Made by a program: the position numbers and the translations under genes. From positions 10,044,001-10,108,000 of the forward strand of contig NZ_JADBGF010000001.1 in the NCBI RefSeq assembly GCF_014873495.1: 64,000 nucleotides of DNA, read 5' to 3'. This document shows, piece by piece, positions 42,533-51,233 of this stretch. Below the pieces are notes generated by a model that worked only from the letters and a program-made list of their open reading frames with translations, was not told the origin of the DNA and did not search any database. Positions within the stretch are counted from its first letter, which is position 1, and the number at the start of each line of letters is the position of its first letter. The DNA is from Streptomyces stelliscabiei. GTDB taxonomy: Bacteria; Actinomycetota; Actinomycetes; Streptomycetales; Streptomycetaceae.

Positions 42533-42937
42533 CTACCCGAGTTCACCGCGACGGAGGGCGTCCCTCATCTCGCTGAGCTTCGCGGTCGTTGCCGGGGTCC
42601 GCTCCTGTGCTTGTTCAGCGAGTCGGAGGGCATCGTCGATCTCGCTGAGCTTCCTGGAGGACAGGACGGCCGCCCGCTCCATCAGGTCGTCCCGGGACAC
42701 GGTGGTCTGCCACGTGCACGGGGTGAAGCCCGGACGCGGGAAGGCGAGCCGCAGCACGCCTTCGAGCGGCAGCCCCTCACCGGCGCCGACCGTGACTTCG
42801 ATGCCCAGACCGCTGATGTCGAGGCCCGCCGGAGCGACGACCTGCATCACCTGGAACCCGGACGCGTCGTCTCCTGACAGCAGGACGACCAACCTCCGTT
42901 CGTCGAACTGGACCCACCAGACTTCGCCACGTTGCAC
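42533..42937 (-). CDS. PemK/MazF-like protein
   Basis: 134 residues from GTG 42937, chosen because GGAGG lies four bases upstream and the protein then opens with VQRGEVWWVQFDERRLVVLL, the classical MazF/PemK start. The longer frame to 43009 adds 24 unsupported codons. Strand-rich middle (IEVTVGAGEGLPLEGVLRLA, FTPCTWQTTVSRDDLMERA) and a C-terminal coiled helix with SEIDDALRLAEQAQERTPAT extend beyond the usual 110 residues. MazF-like proteins are ribonucleases. No ribbon-helix-helix antitoxin is encoded next to it, so its role as a toxin is uncertain. Confidence 0.65.
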   Translation of the reverse strand: MQRGEVWWVQFDERRLVVLLSGDDASGFQVMQVVAPAGLDISGLGIEVTVGAGEGLPLEGVLRLAFPRPGFTPCTWQTTVSRDDLMERAAVLSSRKLSEIDDALRLAEQAQERTPATTAKLSEMRDALRRGELG

Positions 42938-43017
42938 AAGCCCTCCGATACACAGGACGGCAGACAGACGCTGCGCGACCTGACGTGGTGTGAGACGGGG
43001 TGCGGCCACCGTTGATC

Positions 43018-43505
43018 ATCCGTGTGTGATAACAAACGATCATGTGGTGGCCATAGGTCACAGCGTAGACCCTGCCTGCTGGCAGGAGGCGTTCGAGGGC
43101 TTGATGAGCCGGACAGCGGGACGCTTCACATGGGTCGAATCCCGACGCCGGGCCCGGAAGTTGGTCCCCGGCCTGTTGTCGGACCTGCCGCGCAAGAACT
43201 GCTGGACCATCGCCGAGTGGGCCGGGGACAGCCCCCCGGACGGCATGCGGCACCTGCTCGGGAGGGCGATGTCGGATGCCGGCCAGGTCCGCGACGAGGT
43301 GGGTGACTACGTGGTGGAGCATCTGCACGACGACGAGGCGGTGCCGGTGGTCGACGGGACCGACGACGCGAAGAGACGCACCGACACCGTTTGAGTACAG
43401 CGGCGGTACACCGGCACCGCGGGCAGTATCGAGAACCCTCAGGTCGCCGGCTACCTGGTTTACGCCGGCCGCCGCGGGCACGCCGCAGTGGACCGGGAAC
43501 TCTAG
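43018..43505 (+). pseudogene. IS701-family transposase, N-terminal fragment
   Basis: CWQEAFEGLMSRTAGRFTWV, ESRRRARKLVPGLLSDLPRK, NCWTIAEWAGDSPPDGMRHL, LGRAMSDAGQVRDEVGDYVV and HLHDDEAVPVVDGTDDAKR match the N-terminal half of IS701/DDE_5 transposases up to the first catalytic Asp. After a stop and frame change, YTGTAGSIENPQVAGYLVYA continues briefly to about 43505. The rest of the DDE domain is missing. Confidence 0.75.
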
Positions 43506-43638
43506 CTTCTGGTTCTGACGCCTGCCGCTGGAGGACCCGGTCCTGCTGCTCGCCTCACCGCGTGATCGGACATCCCATCAAGGCAGCTCAGGCTGCCTGT
43601 TCGCGACCTGCAACACGTTTTGTGTAGGGCGGTCAGGA

Positions 43639-43785
43639 TCAGCGACGGCCGCGGAGTTTGCCCAGCAGGCTCTTGGCCTGGCGCCGACGACGGGGGTCGG
43701 CAGCGGCCCGCCGCGCCTGCTCGGCCGTACGACGCCCTTGGGGGCTTCTTGCGAACTGCTTGATACGTTCCATCATGCGTGGCAT
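43639..43785 (-). CDS. Small basic protein (48 aa)
   Basis: Too short for ordinary gene finding. ATG 43785 reads MPRMMERIKQFARSPQGRRT, then AEQARRAAADPRRRRQAKSL and LGKLRGRR to a TGA at 43639. A start at the second or third Met is possible. It is a single amphipathic, strongly basic helix. It looks conserved in type with short Streptomyces proteins annotated as hypothetical, and its codon usage is coding-like. It could bind nucleic acid; nothing more can be said. Confidence 0.55.
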   Translation of the reverse strand: MPRMMERIKQFARSPQGRRTAEQARRAAADPRRRRQAKSLLGKLRGRR

Positions 43786-44096
43786 GCGGCTCCATCCCCT
43801 CGGTACCGACGAGTGCCTTCCATGCCTCGGCTACCCCTTTCGGGGCGACTCAGCCCTGGCGCTGAGGAGAAGCTCCGCCAGGTCGATCGGAGCCGAGGGC
43901 AGCAGACGGCCGTAGACCTTGGCATCCCTCCAACTCGTGTCGGCGTCCATCTGAACACGCGGGGCCGTACCAGCATGATCGGTCAGGCTCTTCCTGTTGC
44001 CCTTCTAGGCGGGGCGGGCGGCGAAAGTGGATACCGGAGGTGACGGAGCCGATGCCGAATGCCGGAGGTCTGAGCTCATGGTGGAGAATCGCTGCC
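43786..44096. other. Intergenic stretch, nothing recognised
   Basis: About 310 bases containing the cyclophilin promoter region. No other feature was seen. Confidence 0.35.
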
Positions 44097-44597
44097 ATGA
44101 GTGAGAACGTCTACTTCCAAGTTTCCGCGAACGGTGCGGACCTCGGCCGCATCGTCTTCCGGCTGTTCGACGACGTCGTGCCGAAGACCGCCCGCAACTT
44201 CCGTGAGCTGGCTACCGGCCAGAACGGGTTCGGCTACAAGGGTGCACCCTTCCACCGGGTCATCACTGAGTTCATGCTGCAGGGCGGCGACTTCACCAAC
44301 GGCAACGGCACGGGCGGCAAGAGTATCTACGGTGAGAAGTTCGCCGACGAGAACTTCCAGCTCAAGCACGACAGGCCGTTCCTGCTGAGCATGGCCAACG
44401 CGGGTCCGAACTCCAACGGCTCGCAGTTCTTCATCACCACTGTGGTGACCCCGTGGCTCGACGGCAAGCACGTCGTCTTCGGCGAGGTCGTCGAGGGCGC
44501 GGACATCGTCAAGGCGATCGAGGCGCTCGGCAGCTCCTCCGGCGCCACCAAAAAGAAGATCGTCATTGAGGAGAGCGGCGTCGTCCCCACCGTCTGA
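44097..44597 (+). CDS. Peptidyl-prolyl cis-trans isomerase, cyclophilin type
   Basis: 166 residues from ATG 44097. The cyclophilin active site is intact: FHRVITEFMLQGGDFTNGNG (catalytic Arg in FHRV, Phe/Met/Gln pocket), GPNSNGSQFFIT, and WLDGKHVVFGEVVEG. It accelerates proline isomerisation during folding in the cytoplasm (no signal peptide). Length and sequence match the standard single-domain Streptomyces cyclophilin. A strong 13-bp-stem hairpin follows the stop, so it is monocistronic. It is a housekeeping-type gene amid accessory DNA, possibly a second copy. Confidence 0.95.
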   Translation: MSENVYFQVSANGADLGRIVFRLFDDVVPKTARNFRELATGQNGFGYKGAPFHRVITEFMLQGGDFTNGNGTGGKSIYGEKFADENFQLKHDRPFLLSMANAGPNSNGSQFFITTVVTPWLDGKHVVFGEVVEGADIVKAIEALGSSSGATKKKIVIEESGVVPTV

Positions 44598-44603
44598 TCA
44601 TCG

Positions 44604-44636
44604 TCCGTTTGGGGCGCGTGTCCAGCGCCCCAAACG
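44604..44636. terminator. Strong hairpin after the cyclophilin gene
   Basis: CCGTTTGGGGCGC and its perfect complement GCGCCCCAAACGG, 13 bp, with the 7-base loop GTGTCCA. It starts 7 bases after the stop codon. Confidence 0.88.
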
Positions 44637-44724
44637 GGTGTCCATGTGGGTGCACCACGGTGCCCGGGTGGCTACCGGGCGCGGCAAGGCTGGCCGGGTC
44701 AGCCACGTGTGCGATGCCGCCGGG

Positions 44725-44960
44725 GAGCGGTCAGGTCCGGCGCGGTACCAGCTGGCCGGGTGCCTCCAGCACCAGCGGCTGTCCCAGGCCGGATACGGGC
44801 TTCCGTGGCGTGCCGGACGCTGGCGCCTGTACGTGCCACAGCCGCACGGTGCCGTCGAGTGCGCTGCTCGCAAGGGTTGTGCCGTCTGGACTGGAGGCCT
44901 TCGTCAGGATGGCCTGGGTGTGACCGGTCAGGATGTTTCCCGATGTCGGTGCTGTCTGTC
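44725..44960 (-). pseudogene. WD40-repeat protein fragment
   Basis: Minus-strand text GNILTGHTQAILTKASSPDG, TTLASSALDGTVRLWHV is one complete WD40 blade (GH...SPDG-x-x-LAS-x-x-xDGTVRLW). No further blades or start lie in frame. It is a remnant, probably of a STAND-type WD40 regulator or kinase. Confidence 0.65.
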
Positions 44961-45053
44961 TCGATGCTGCGCGGGACGTTCAGCCGTTGCCCGGTGACTC
45001 GGCGAGACCGACTGGAACTGTTGATACGCCGATCCCGCCGCCGCCGACTCCGG

Positions 45054-45156
45054 GCGGATCACCCGGGTGGTGAAGCGCGGGTTCAAGCGAATCCAGTACC
45101 GCCCCGACCTGGTCGACGCCTGCCTCGCCGCCGCCGAACCCATCCCGGACAGTTGA
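45054..45156 (+). pseudogene. Short C-terminal gene fragment, family unknown
   Basis: ITRVVKRGFKRIQYRPDLVD and ACLAAAEPIPDS end at a TGA 17 bases before the next gene. The text is protein-like and may be the tail of a transposase, but I cannot place the family and no start is present. Confidence 0.35.
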
Positions 45157-45172
45157 ACGGTAGTTTGCCACC

Positions 45173-45997
45173 ATGTGCATCTCGACGGGTGAGGCCGCGT
45201 TCTCCGGCACGATCGTGTATTGCGGCAGGCAGCACCACCCGGTGCACGGCCTGATCCACGTCCTGGGCTACCAGAACACCGCCCTCAATCTGGCGGACGG
45301 CCCGAACGCCATGCTGCTGCACCTGCCCACCGCGCAGCTCACCCCCAGGCACTTCCTCTCCGCCGGGCGCACCGGCGATGTCCTGCACCGCATGGTCGCC
45401 GCTGTCGAACCCGTCGCCGCCGAAGCCCACGACATCGCGTGGATGAGCGCCGAACCGCAGCCCGTCCACATCTTCGACCACGACGTCTACACAGTGCTCC
45501 TGGCTGCCGACCCCACCGCAGTCCCCACCGCGCTGCGACAAGTGCCGCAGCACCGCCGCCCTGACCTCGACCCGGACCTCCTGCGCTTCTACGCCGACCA
45601 CTTTCCTGACCACACCATCGCCGTGTGCTGCTTCGACAACGCCGACGCGCAACGCGCCAAGCCCCTGCTGCTGTGGTACCCGCCGCTCGACCCCGACCGG
45701 TTGACCGTGCCGGCCCTGGACAGCCACACCGGAGCGGCACCGGACCTCGACGCCGCCGTGACCGCGGACCACTGGGTCCTGCTCTCCACCGACCAAGCCC
45801 CGGCCGGCTGGGGCGAACCCGTCGACTATCCCGGCAACATGCGCCACAGCCTGCGCGCCTTCCTTCCCACCACCGTAGTGGGCCGGTACTACGGCGAAGG
45901 ACAGACCCTGCTCAACGGAGACTTCACCATCAGCCACCGAAGCCTTCTCGCCGGCGACCTTGACCGAATCGAGCGCCTGCAACCGACTCGCCGCTGA
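45173..45997 (+). CDS. Conserved hypothetical protein (274 aa)
   Basis: 274 residues from ATG 45173. I do not recognise the family. It starts MCISTGEAAFSGTIVYCGRQ, HHPVHGLIHVLGYQNTALNL, then NAMLLHLPTAQLTPRHFLSA, HIFDHDVYTVLLAADPTAV and PLLLWYPPLDPDRLTVPALD. Met-Cys at the N-terminus could suit an N-terminal nucleophile hydrolase after Met removal, but this is speculative. Composition and codon bias are those of a real gene; no signal peptide or membrane segment. It has no operon partner. Confidence 0.7.
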   Translation: MCISTGEAAFSGTIVYCGRQHHPVHGLIHVLGYQNTALNLADGPNAMLLHLPTAQLTPRHFLSAGRTGDVLHRMVAAVEPVAAEAHDIAWMSAEPQPVHIFDHDVYTVLLAADPTAVPTALRQVPQHRRPDLDPDLLRFYADHFPDHTIAVCCFDNADAQRAKPLLLWYPPLDPDRLTVPALDSHTGAAPDLDAAVTADHWVLLSTDQAPAGWGEPVDYPGNMRHSLRAFLPTTVVGRYYGEGQTLLNGDFTISHRSLLAGDLDRIERLQPTRR

Positions 45998-46689
45998 CAA
46001 GGCAGGACGACCGGACTGTCGCAGGTCAGCCGAACCTGACATCACCCTTCAAGTCCGGTAGCGGAGGAGCCGGCCATCTGCTGGTCGTGGTGGTGCTCGG
46101 CGCGTCACGGGCCGCGAGGATGTCGGCCGGGACGAACTCGCTCCAGCACGCGTGCGTGACGATCGCCGTGGCGAGTTCGACTTCCCGCGCCGTATCCGGA
46201 GCGATCTCTCCGCCGCGGTCCAGCATCGACGGCTCCTCGGTGCCAAACCAGGGCCTCGGCAATCCCACCTGCGGCACCGACCCTACGCTGAAGGAGGCAA
46301 GCGCTCTCAGGAAACGCCTTGCAAGATCACGGTGGACGGCGAACACGCCTACCCGAGCAGGGGAGTCGGGTCACCCCCTCCAGCCGGATGAACCTCCAGG
46401 TCGCCGTCGGTACATCACCGGACCACGGCCCGGATAGCCGTATGAACGTGTATCGCCGACTACCCGCAGCACCGTCCCGCCCCCGGTGGGTGGAGCGAGG
46501 TGCGCAAGATCGCGACCCGCATCCGGCGCAGACCTCCGGCGTTTTTTGACAGGCATGGTCGTGGCGGTCGATTGACTGGGGTCGACTCTTTGGTCGGGAA
46601 GCGACTGATCAGGGAGCGTCTGGCTGTCTGTCAAGGCAAGTAGTGTCGTTCTCCTCGTGCGGGAGAAAGTGCGTTCCGGGGCCCTGCGG
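45998..46689. other. Long stretch with one doubtful frame
   Basis: About 690 bases. A 106-codon minus-strand frame (46026-46346) contains ELATAIVTHACWSEFVPADI, which could be the end of a gene, but no family is recognised. A short plus-strand tail EVRKIATRIRRRPPAF occurs near 46500. Neither is annotated as a gene. Confidence 0.3.
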
Positions 46690-47742
46690 TCACGGTGTGC
46701 CGTTCCTCTGCCGCACCGGGCGCCGTGTGGACCGGCGAGGGATCAGCGTCGGCTGCACGAGTCGTCGCCGGTCCACGCCGCCGCGGGCGTTGATGAGAGC
46801 GATCAGCAGGTCGACCGCTTCGGTGCCCACCCGGTCGGGGCGGAGGCTGAGCGTGGTGACGGGCGGGGTCGTCGTCGCGTACTCCGGATCCTCGCTGATG
46901 CACGCCACCAGCAGGTCCCGAGGTAGTCGAAGCCCGTGGTGGCGTGCGGCGGCGAGGATGTTGTGGCCGGAGTCGGAGTAGACGCCGATGACGGCGTCCG
47001 GTTGTGGATCGTCCTTGAGGAGGCGGCCGACCGCGTCCTGTTCGGCCGTGAAGTAGTCGGGCAGCGGGTCGTACTCCTCGACGAGGGCGGGCAGGTGGCG
47101 TCCGTCGCACCAGGACCGGTAGGCGTGTGCGATCAGGTGCGGGTACGCGTCGTCGTGAACGGGCAGGCACAGCCCGATCCGTCGGGCGCCGGACTTCACG
47201 AGGTGGTCGAGCAGGAGGCGCAGGCCCGCTTCGTAGTCGGTTTCGACCCACGCGTCGTACCAGTGCGGCTGGGGCGGCCGGCCGTCGCAGACCATGGGGA
47301 TGCCCCGCTCGCGCAGGAGGGAACGAACCGGGTCGTCGGCGCGCGGATCGACGTGGATGACGCCGTCCATCGGCGTGTTGAGCCACATCAGCGGTGACAG
47401 GGAACTCGGCATCACCGTGAGCAGGTAGCCGCGTTCGTGCGCCGCGGCCATGGCGCTCAGCGTCAGCTGTGCGTAGTACGGGATCTCGGTGTACGGGACG
47501 GGAAGGTCGCCGTACGTCGTCATGGTCAGGCCGAGCACTCCGGTGCCGCCACGGGCCAGTGCACGGGCCGTGCTGGCCTGGGCGTAGCCGAGTTCACGTG
47601 CCGCAGCGAGCACACGCTGCCTGGTCGCATCGGACAGCCGGCCGGTGCCGTTGAGTGCGTTGGAGACCGTGGCCGTGGACACCCCGGCCCGTGCGGCGAC
47701 TGCGCCGAGTGTGGGACGCCGCCAGACAGGCGAGCTCGTCAT
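46690..47742 (-). CDS. LacI-family transcriptional regulator
   Basis: 350 residues from ATG 47742 (GTTGGGG upstream). HTH: RPTLGAVAARAGVSTATVSN, ALNGTGRLSDATRQRVLAAA, RELGY, the standard LacI head with hinge helix ARALARGG. The C-terminal periplasmic-binding-like domain has MDGVIHVDPRADDPVRSLLR, DYEAGLRLLLDHLVKSGARR, AVIGVYSDSGHNILAAARHH and VTTLSLRPDRVGTEAVDLLI. It represses genes in response to a sugar or nucleoside. No transport or catabolic operon is next to it; only an amidohydrolase remnant lies beyond its promoter. Confidence 0.92.
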   Translation of the reverse strand: MTSSPVWRRPTLGAVAARAGVSTATVSNALNGTGRLSDATRQRVLAAARELGYAQASTARALARGGTGVLGLTMTTYGDLPVPYTEIPYYAQLTLSAMAAAHERGYLLTVMPSSLSPLMWLNTPMDGVIHVDPRADDPVRSLLRERGIPMVCDGRPPQPHWYDAWVETDYEAGLRLLLDHLVKSGARRIGLCLPVHDDAYPHLIAHAYRSWCDGRHLPALVEEYDPLPDYFTAEQDAVGRLLKDDPQPDAVIGVYSDSGHNILAAARHHGLRLPRDLLVACISEDPEYATTTPPVTTLSLRPDRVGTEAVDLLIALINARGGVDRRRLVQPTLIPRRSTRRPVRQRNGTP

Positions 47743-47843
47743 CTGTACCCCAACAGCCCTGCGGCGGCTTGTGGTTACGACAGTAGGCACACACCGTACC
47801 GGGCGTCGGCGGCCGGTGCGGCCGCCGGGTGAGGAGTGATCAG

Positions 47844-48238
47844 ATGTCAGATGTTCTCCACGGCCCCTCCGCAGAGTCCGCGGCCGGGGCGGGCGCTCTC
47901 GCGGCGGCCGGTGCCGGTACGGCGGCCAGGGCCGCGACCGGCCGGGCCCCGGTGCGGGTGGCCACCGTGGCGCTGAACGGGCGGGCGTTCACCAAAGCCA
48001 CCGGCAGCGCGCGAGCGCAGGCGGTGGCCGTCGGCATCTGATCGTCCTCGACCGGCACATCACCGAGGTGCCGGTGAAGGAGATCCGCGCCACCAAGGTC
48101 CAGTACACCCTGATCTCCGGACAAGTGGTCCACGACGCGGACTTCCCGACGGGACGGACCCGAGCCGAGGCCGCGCAGCGCATCGGCGCGCAGGGCGTCG
48201 GCCGGACATCGGGTGGTTCCTGCTGCCAAGGGCACTGA
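47844..48238 (+). pseudogene. Amidohydrolase (YtcJ-like) with most of the gene deleted
   Basis: The 5' part from ATG 47844 has an alanine-rich leader and VRVATVALNGRAFTKATGSA, RAQAVAVGI, the N-terminal strand of amidohydrolases, then a stop. In the next frame LIVLDRHITEVPVKEIRATK and VQYTLISGQVVHDADFPTGR are the C-terminal strand of the same family (usually ADLIVLDR...V-x-YT-x-x-GG-x-VVH). The whole metal-binding barrel between them is absent, so a large internal deletion joined the two ends. Confidence 0.65.
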
Positions 48239-48532
48239 CCCGCACAGACCGACGCGCCTCGGATCCTTCAAGCAGGGGTCGGGGGCGCGGTCGGGAGGGC
48301 GCGAGAGGTCGTCACAGCCCTCGCGGTACCTTCCGGGCCCCGGACAAGACATCTCAGGGGGCTAAGAAGTCAAGGTATTGCGGCCCATGACGTTGGTGAC
48401 GCAGTGTTGGCGCTCGTTGGAAATCCCCCTCAGGAGGTACCCAGACCTGCTCACGCCAGTTCCCCACCGTCTTGATGGGGTGGATCACGGACCGCGATGA
48501 TGCGAGGGTTGTCGAAACCTGGGGGAGGCGCA

Positions 48533-49336
48533 GTGGGTCTGGGGACGGTGGCGGTAACAGGCGCGGCGGGGAACATCGGTTCCGTGGTGCGCGAGGCGTT
48601 GCAGCGCGAGGCGGGGCGCTTGATCCTGCTCGACCGCGTGCCGTTGCGGCCCAAAGCCGAGAACGAGGACGTCCGCACTGTCGACCTCCGGGACGCGGCC
48701 GCCGTGGAGGCGGCGCTTGCGGGGGCCGATCGCGTGCTTCACCTGGGCGGTGTGCCGGACGAAGCGCCTCTTCCGGATCTGCTCGAAGCCAACGTGCTCG
48801 GCACCCACCACGTCCTGGAGGCGGCGCGGCGCACGGGAATCGAGCGGGTGGTGCTGGCCAGCAGTAACCGCGTGACCGGCTTCTACCCCACGGGACACCT
48901 CACCGGTCCGCAGGAGCCGGTACGCCCCGACGGCCTGTACGGGGTGAGCAAGGCGGCCGTCGAGGCCCTCGGGCAGCTGTATGCCGATAAGTTCGGCCTG
49001 TCTGTGATCTGCCTGCGCATCGGCAGCTTCGAGCAGGCGCCTACCGAGCCCCGGCATCTGGCGACCTGGCTGAGCCCACGCGACGCCGTCGGCTACATCC
49101 GGGCCGCACTGACCGCTCCGCCGTCCACCCGCTTCGCCACGGTGTACGCCGTCTCCGCCAATACCCGCCGCTTCTGGGAACTTCCCGACTCTGCGGTACT
49201 GGCCTACGTCCCCGTCGACGACGCCCAACTCCACGCCGAGGACATCCCAGGAACAGACCTTCCGGCCGACCCCGGCGCACCCCAGGCCGGCCCCTATGCC
49301 CTGCCCGAGTTCACCCTTAAGCACCTCAGGCCCTGA
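48533..49336 (+). CDS. NAD-dependent epimerase/dehydratase (uronate dehydrogenase-like)
   Basis: 267 residues from GTG 48533, preceded by GGGGGAGG; the ATG at 48497 would add 12 poor codons. Rossmann motif TGAAGNIGSVV (residues 8-18), then DLRDAAAVEAALAGADRVLH, LGGVPDEAPLPDLLEANVLG, catalytic SSN and YGVSKAAVEALGQLYADK (Tyr-x3-Lys). The overall pattern is close to uronate dehydrogenase, which oxidises hexuronates to aldarolactones using NAD+. The 3' end overlaps the stop of the opposing IS110 remnant by 11 bp. Confidence 0.85.
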   Translation: MGLGTVAVTGAAGNIGSVVREALQREAGRLILLDRVPLRPKAENEDVRTVDLRDAAAVEAALAGADRVLHLGGVPDEAPLPDLLEANVLGTHHVLEAARRTGIERVVLASSNRVTGFYPTGHLTGPQEPVRPDGLYGVSKAAVEALGQLYADKFGLSVICLRIGSFEQAPTEPRHLATWLSPRDAVGYIRAALTAPPSTRFATVYAVSANTRRFWELPDSAVLAYVPVDDAQLHAEDIPGTDLPADPGAPQAGPYALPEFTLKHLRP

Positions 49337-50293
49337 CCCGCACACCCACGGTCGGGGCAGGGGAGAACAGGAGTGGTGCGAAGGCGCACTCCTCATCGAA
49401 GAGCTGGCGGGCCTTCAGGCAGTGATGGAGCTGTCCGAGGAAGCGGTTGAGCAGGTGGCGCTGGGCGGCATTGTGCCAGTCACCGTGTTCGCGGCGACGT
49501 CGGTAGTGGGCGTTCGCTCCGGGTGAGGCCTGGAGAGCTGAGAAGGCTCGGAGGAAACCCCCACGCATGTGCCGGTTGTTCTTGACGAAGCGGCGGCCGA
49601 CGAAGCGTTCCTTGCCGGATGCACGGGTGATGGGAGCGGAGCCGGCGTAGGACTTGAGCGCTCTGGCGTCGGCGAAGCGGGTCCGGTCGTCGCCGATCTC
49701 GGCGAGGTCGCGGGCTGCGAGCTGGGGACCGAGGCCGGGGAAGCTGAGCAGGATCTCGCTGTCGGCGTGCTGATGGAAGGCGGCTTCGGTGGCCGTGGCG
49801 AGATCGTCCGCGGCCTGGCAGGCGGCATCCACCTGCTTGAGCAGCGCCAGCAACTGCTGGCCGAAGGCGTTCTCGACGGCCGGGAGGTGGTGGGCGTACT
49901 CACCGCGGAAGACAGTCCGCAGGCGCTCGGCCTCGGTGTCGAAGGACCGGGTGCGCCCGCTGCGTTTAAGGGCGGCCCGGATCTGGGCGAGGGTGAGCCG
50001 GGCCGCCTTCGCGGGAGTCGGTGCCAGAGTGAGGATCACCCGGGCATCTGCCCTGGTCAGGCCGCCTTCCTTGCCCTGGAAAGCGTGCAGGGCTGCGGGG
50101 TAGTACTCGCGCAGCAGCGAGCGGACCTGGTTGGCAACCTGCTGGCGGCTCCAGACGGCGTCCTGCTGGGCTCGGGCCAGCACCGCGATGGCCTGGGCGA
50201 GTTCACTGTCGGCGGGCAGCGGCCGGTGGGGGTGCATGTCGGTGCGCAGGATGTTCGCCAGTACCAGAGCGTCGCCGGGGTCGGACTTCTCTC
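49326..50293 (-). pseudogene. IS110-family transposase, truncated N-terminus
   Basis: 303 codons from GTG/ATG near 50237 plus upstream in-frame text EKSDPGDALVLANILRTD back to about 50293. The C-terminal Transposase_20 domain is clear: SEILLSFPGLGPQLAARDLA, EIGDDRTRFADARALKSYAG and SAPITRASGKERFVGRRFVK. The N-terminal DEDD RuvC-like domain is lost except its last Asp region (KSDPGDA). The break at about 50293 joins unrelated sequence. Probably inactive. Confidence 0.85.
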
Positions 50294-50627
50294 ACCGGCG
50301 CCGCCTCGTCGGCGCCGCACCCCTGCGTCCGGCGGGTAGTGCCCGCCCGGCTGCCGGACCGGTGCCCGCGAGCGACCACGTACCAGCCACACCACCGTGG
50401 TGCACTTGCACCTCCCGACTGCCGCCGGAGACGTCGGCCACCATCTCGGCCAACAGCTGCTGCTCCCGCACGCGGCGGTTCTCACGGGCCAACTGCACCC
50501 GCCTCCACTCCCGCGCCCCGGCAGCGACCACCGCGGCCAGGAGCGCGAGCACCCCTCCGGCCCCAGCATCACCTGCACCTTCCCACCACCCCGTTCCTTG
50601 TACCGAATCGCTCTCCACGCTGTTCAT
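50292..50627 (-). CDS. Possible small single-span membrane protein
   Basis: 111 codons from ATG 50627. One hydrophobic helix (AGAGGVLALLAAVVAAGA) is followed by a charged, coiled-coil-like segment REWRRVQLARENRRVREQQL and LAEMVADVSGG, and then a low-complexity tail running up to the truncated IS110 gene. The helix and coil look real; the tail may have replaced the original C-terminus at the IS110 junction. No ribosome-binding site is evident. Confidence 0.4.
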   Translation of the reverse strand: MNSVESDSVQGTGWWEGAGDAGAGGVLALLAAVVAAGAREWRRVQLARENRRVREQQLLAEMVADVSGGSREVQVHHGGVAGTWSLAGTGPAAGRALPAGRRGAAPTRRRR

Positions 50628-50894
50628 CGCGCGAGCACCCCACGATCGGTACCGGCAAACCCAAGATCTTTTACTCGACAAGTACGTCCAGACCGTGCCC
50701 GGGGCCAGTGGGTGCCCTGACCTGCCGCGCTGGTGTAAACGCGGCAGGTCCGCCTTGACCGGGGTGTCGGCCGGGTGCCTCGCACGGCGCGCAGTCCACC
50801 GGATCCTTGCCCAGGGAACCGGGATCGTGCTCGGAGTGCTGCTTGCCCGTTGAGTCCGGTTCGGAAGCACGAGTCGGTGGGCGCAGGGCAGTCG

Positions 50895-51145
50895 TCAGCT
50901 CAGACCGGTCACGGCGGTCGATCCGCGCGGCGTCATCATGCGGGTCGCATACGTGCCCAGCAGCCGGGCCAAGTCAGCCAGCGGCAGTTGCCCCGCGTCT
51001 GCAAGGTGCCGGGTGTTGAGCGCGTCCCACGACGGGATGCACAACTGCACACACGCCCGCTCCGCGCCCTGCGCGGGGCGGTAGAACCGCGCCATGGCCC
51101 GAACCCGCGCTCCGTCAGCTGCCAGTGGGCAGTACACCCCAACGA
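50895..51145 (-). pseudogene. Telomere-associated (Tap-like) protein fragment
   Basis: Two minus-strand frames read WQLTERGFGPW, then ARFYRPAQGAERACVQLCIP, SWDALNTRHLADAGQLPLAD and LARLLGTYATRMMTPRGSTA, VTGLS. As I recall, this order (WQLT-x-RGFGPW, CVQL-x-x-x-WDAL-x-TR, TPRGSTAVTGL) occurs in the N-terminal part of Streptomyces telomere-associated proteins and related plasmid regulators. A frameshift divides it, and both ends are missing. If correct, it indicates linear-replicon ancestry. Assignment from memory only. Confidence 0.45.
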
Positions 51146-51233
51146 CGCCCACGAGGAGTACCTCCAGGCGTCCGTCTGGCCAGAAGTCGTAGCTGTCGCC
51201 CGACGCCTCGCTCAGGTCATGGCCGCGAACCAC

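Noticed and set aside
46026..46346. A 106-codon minus-strand frame.
   Set aside because: No ribosome-binding site and no recognised motif; could be a gene end but cannot be supported.
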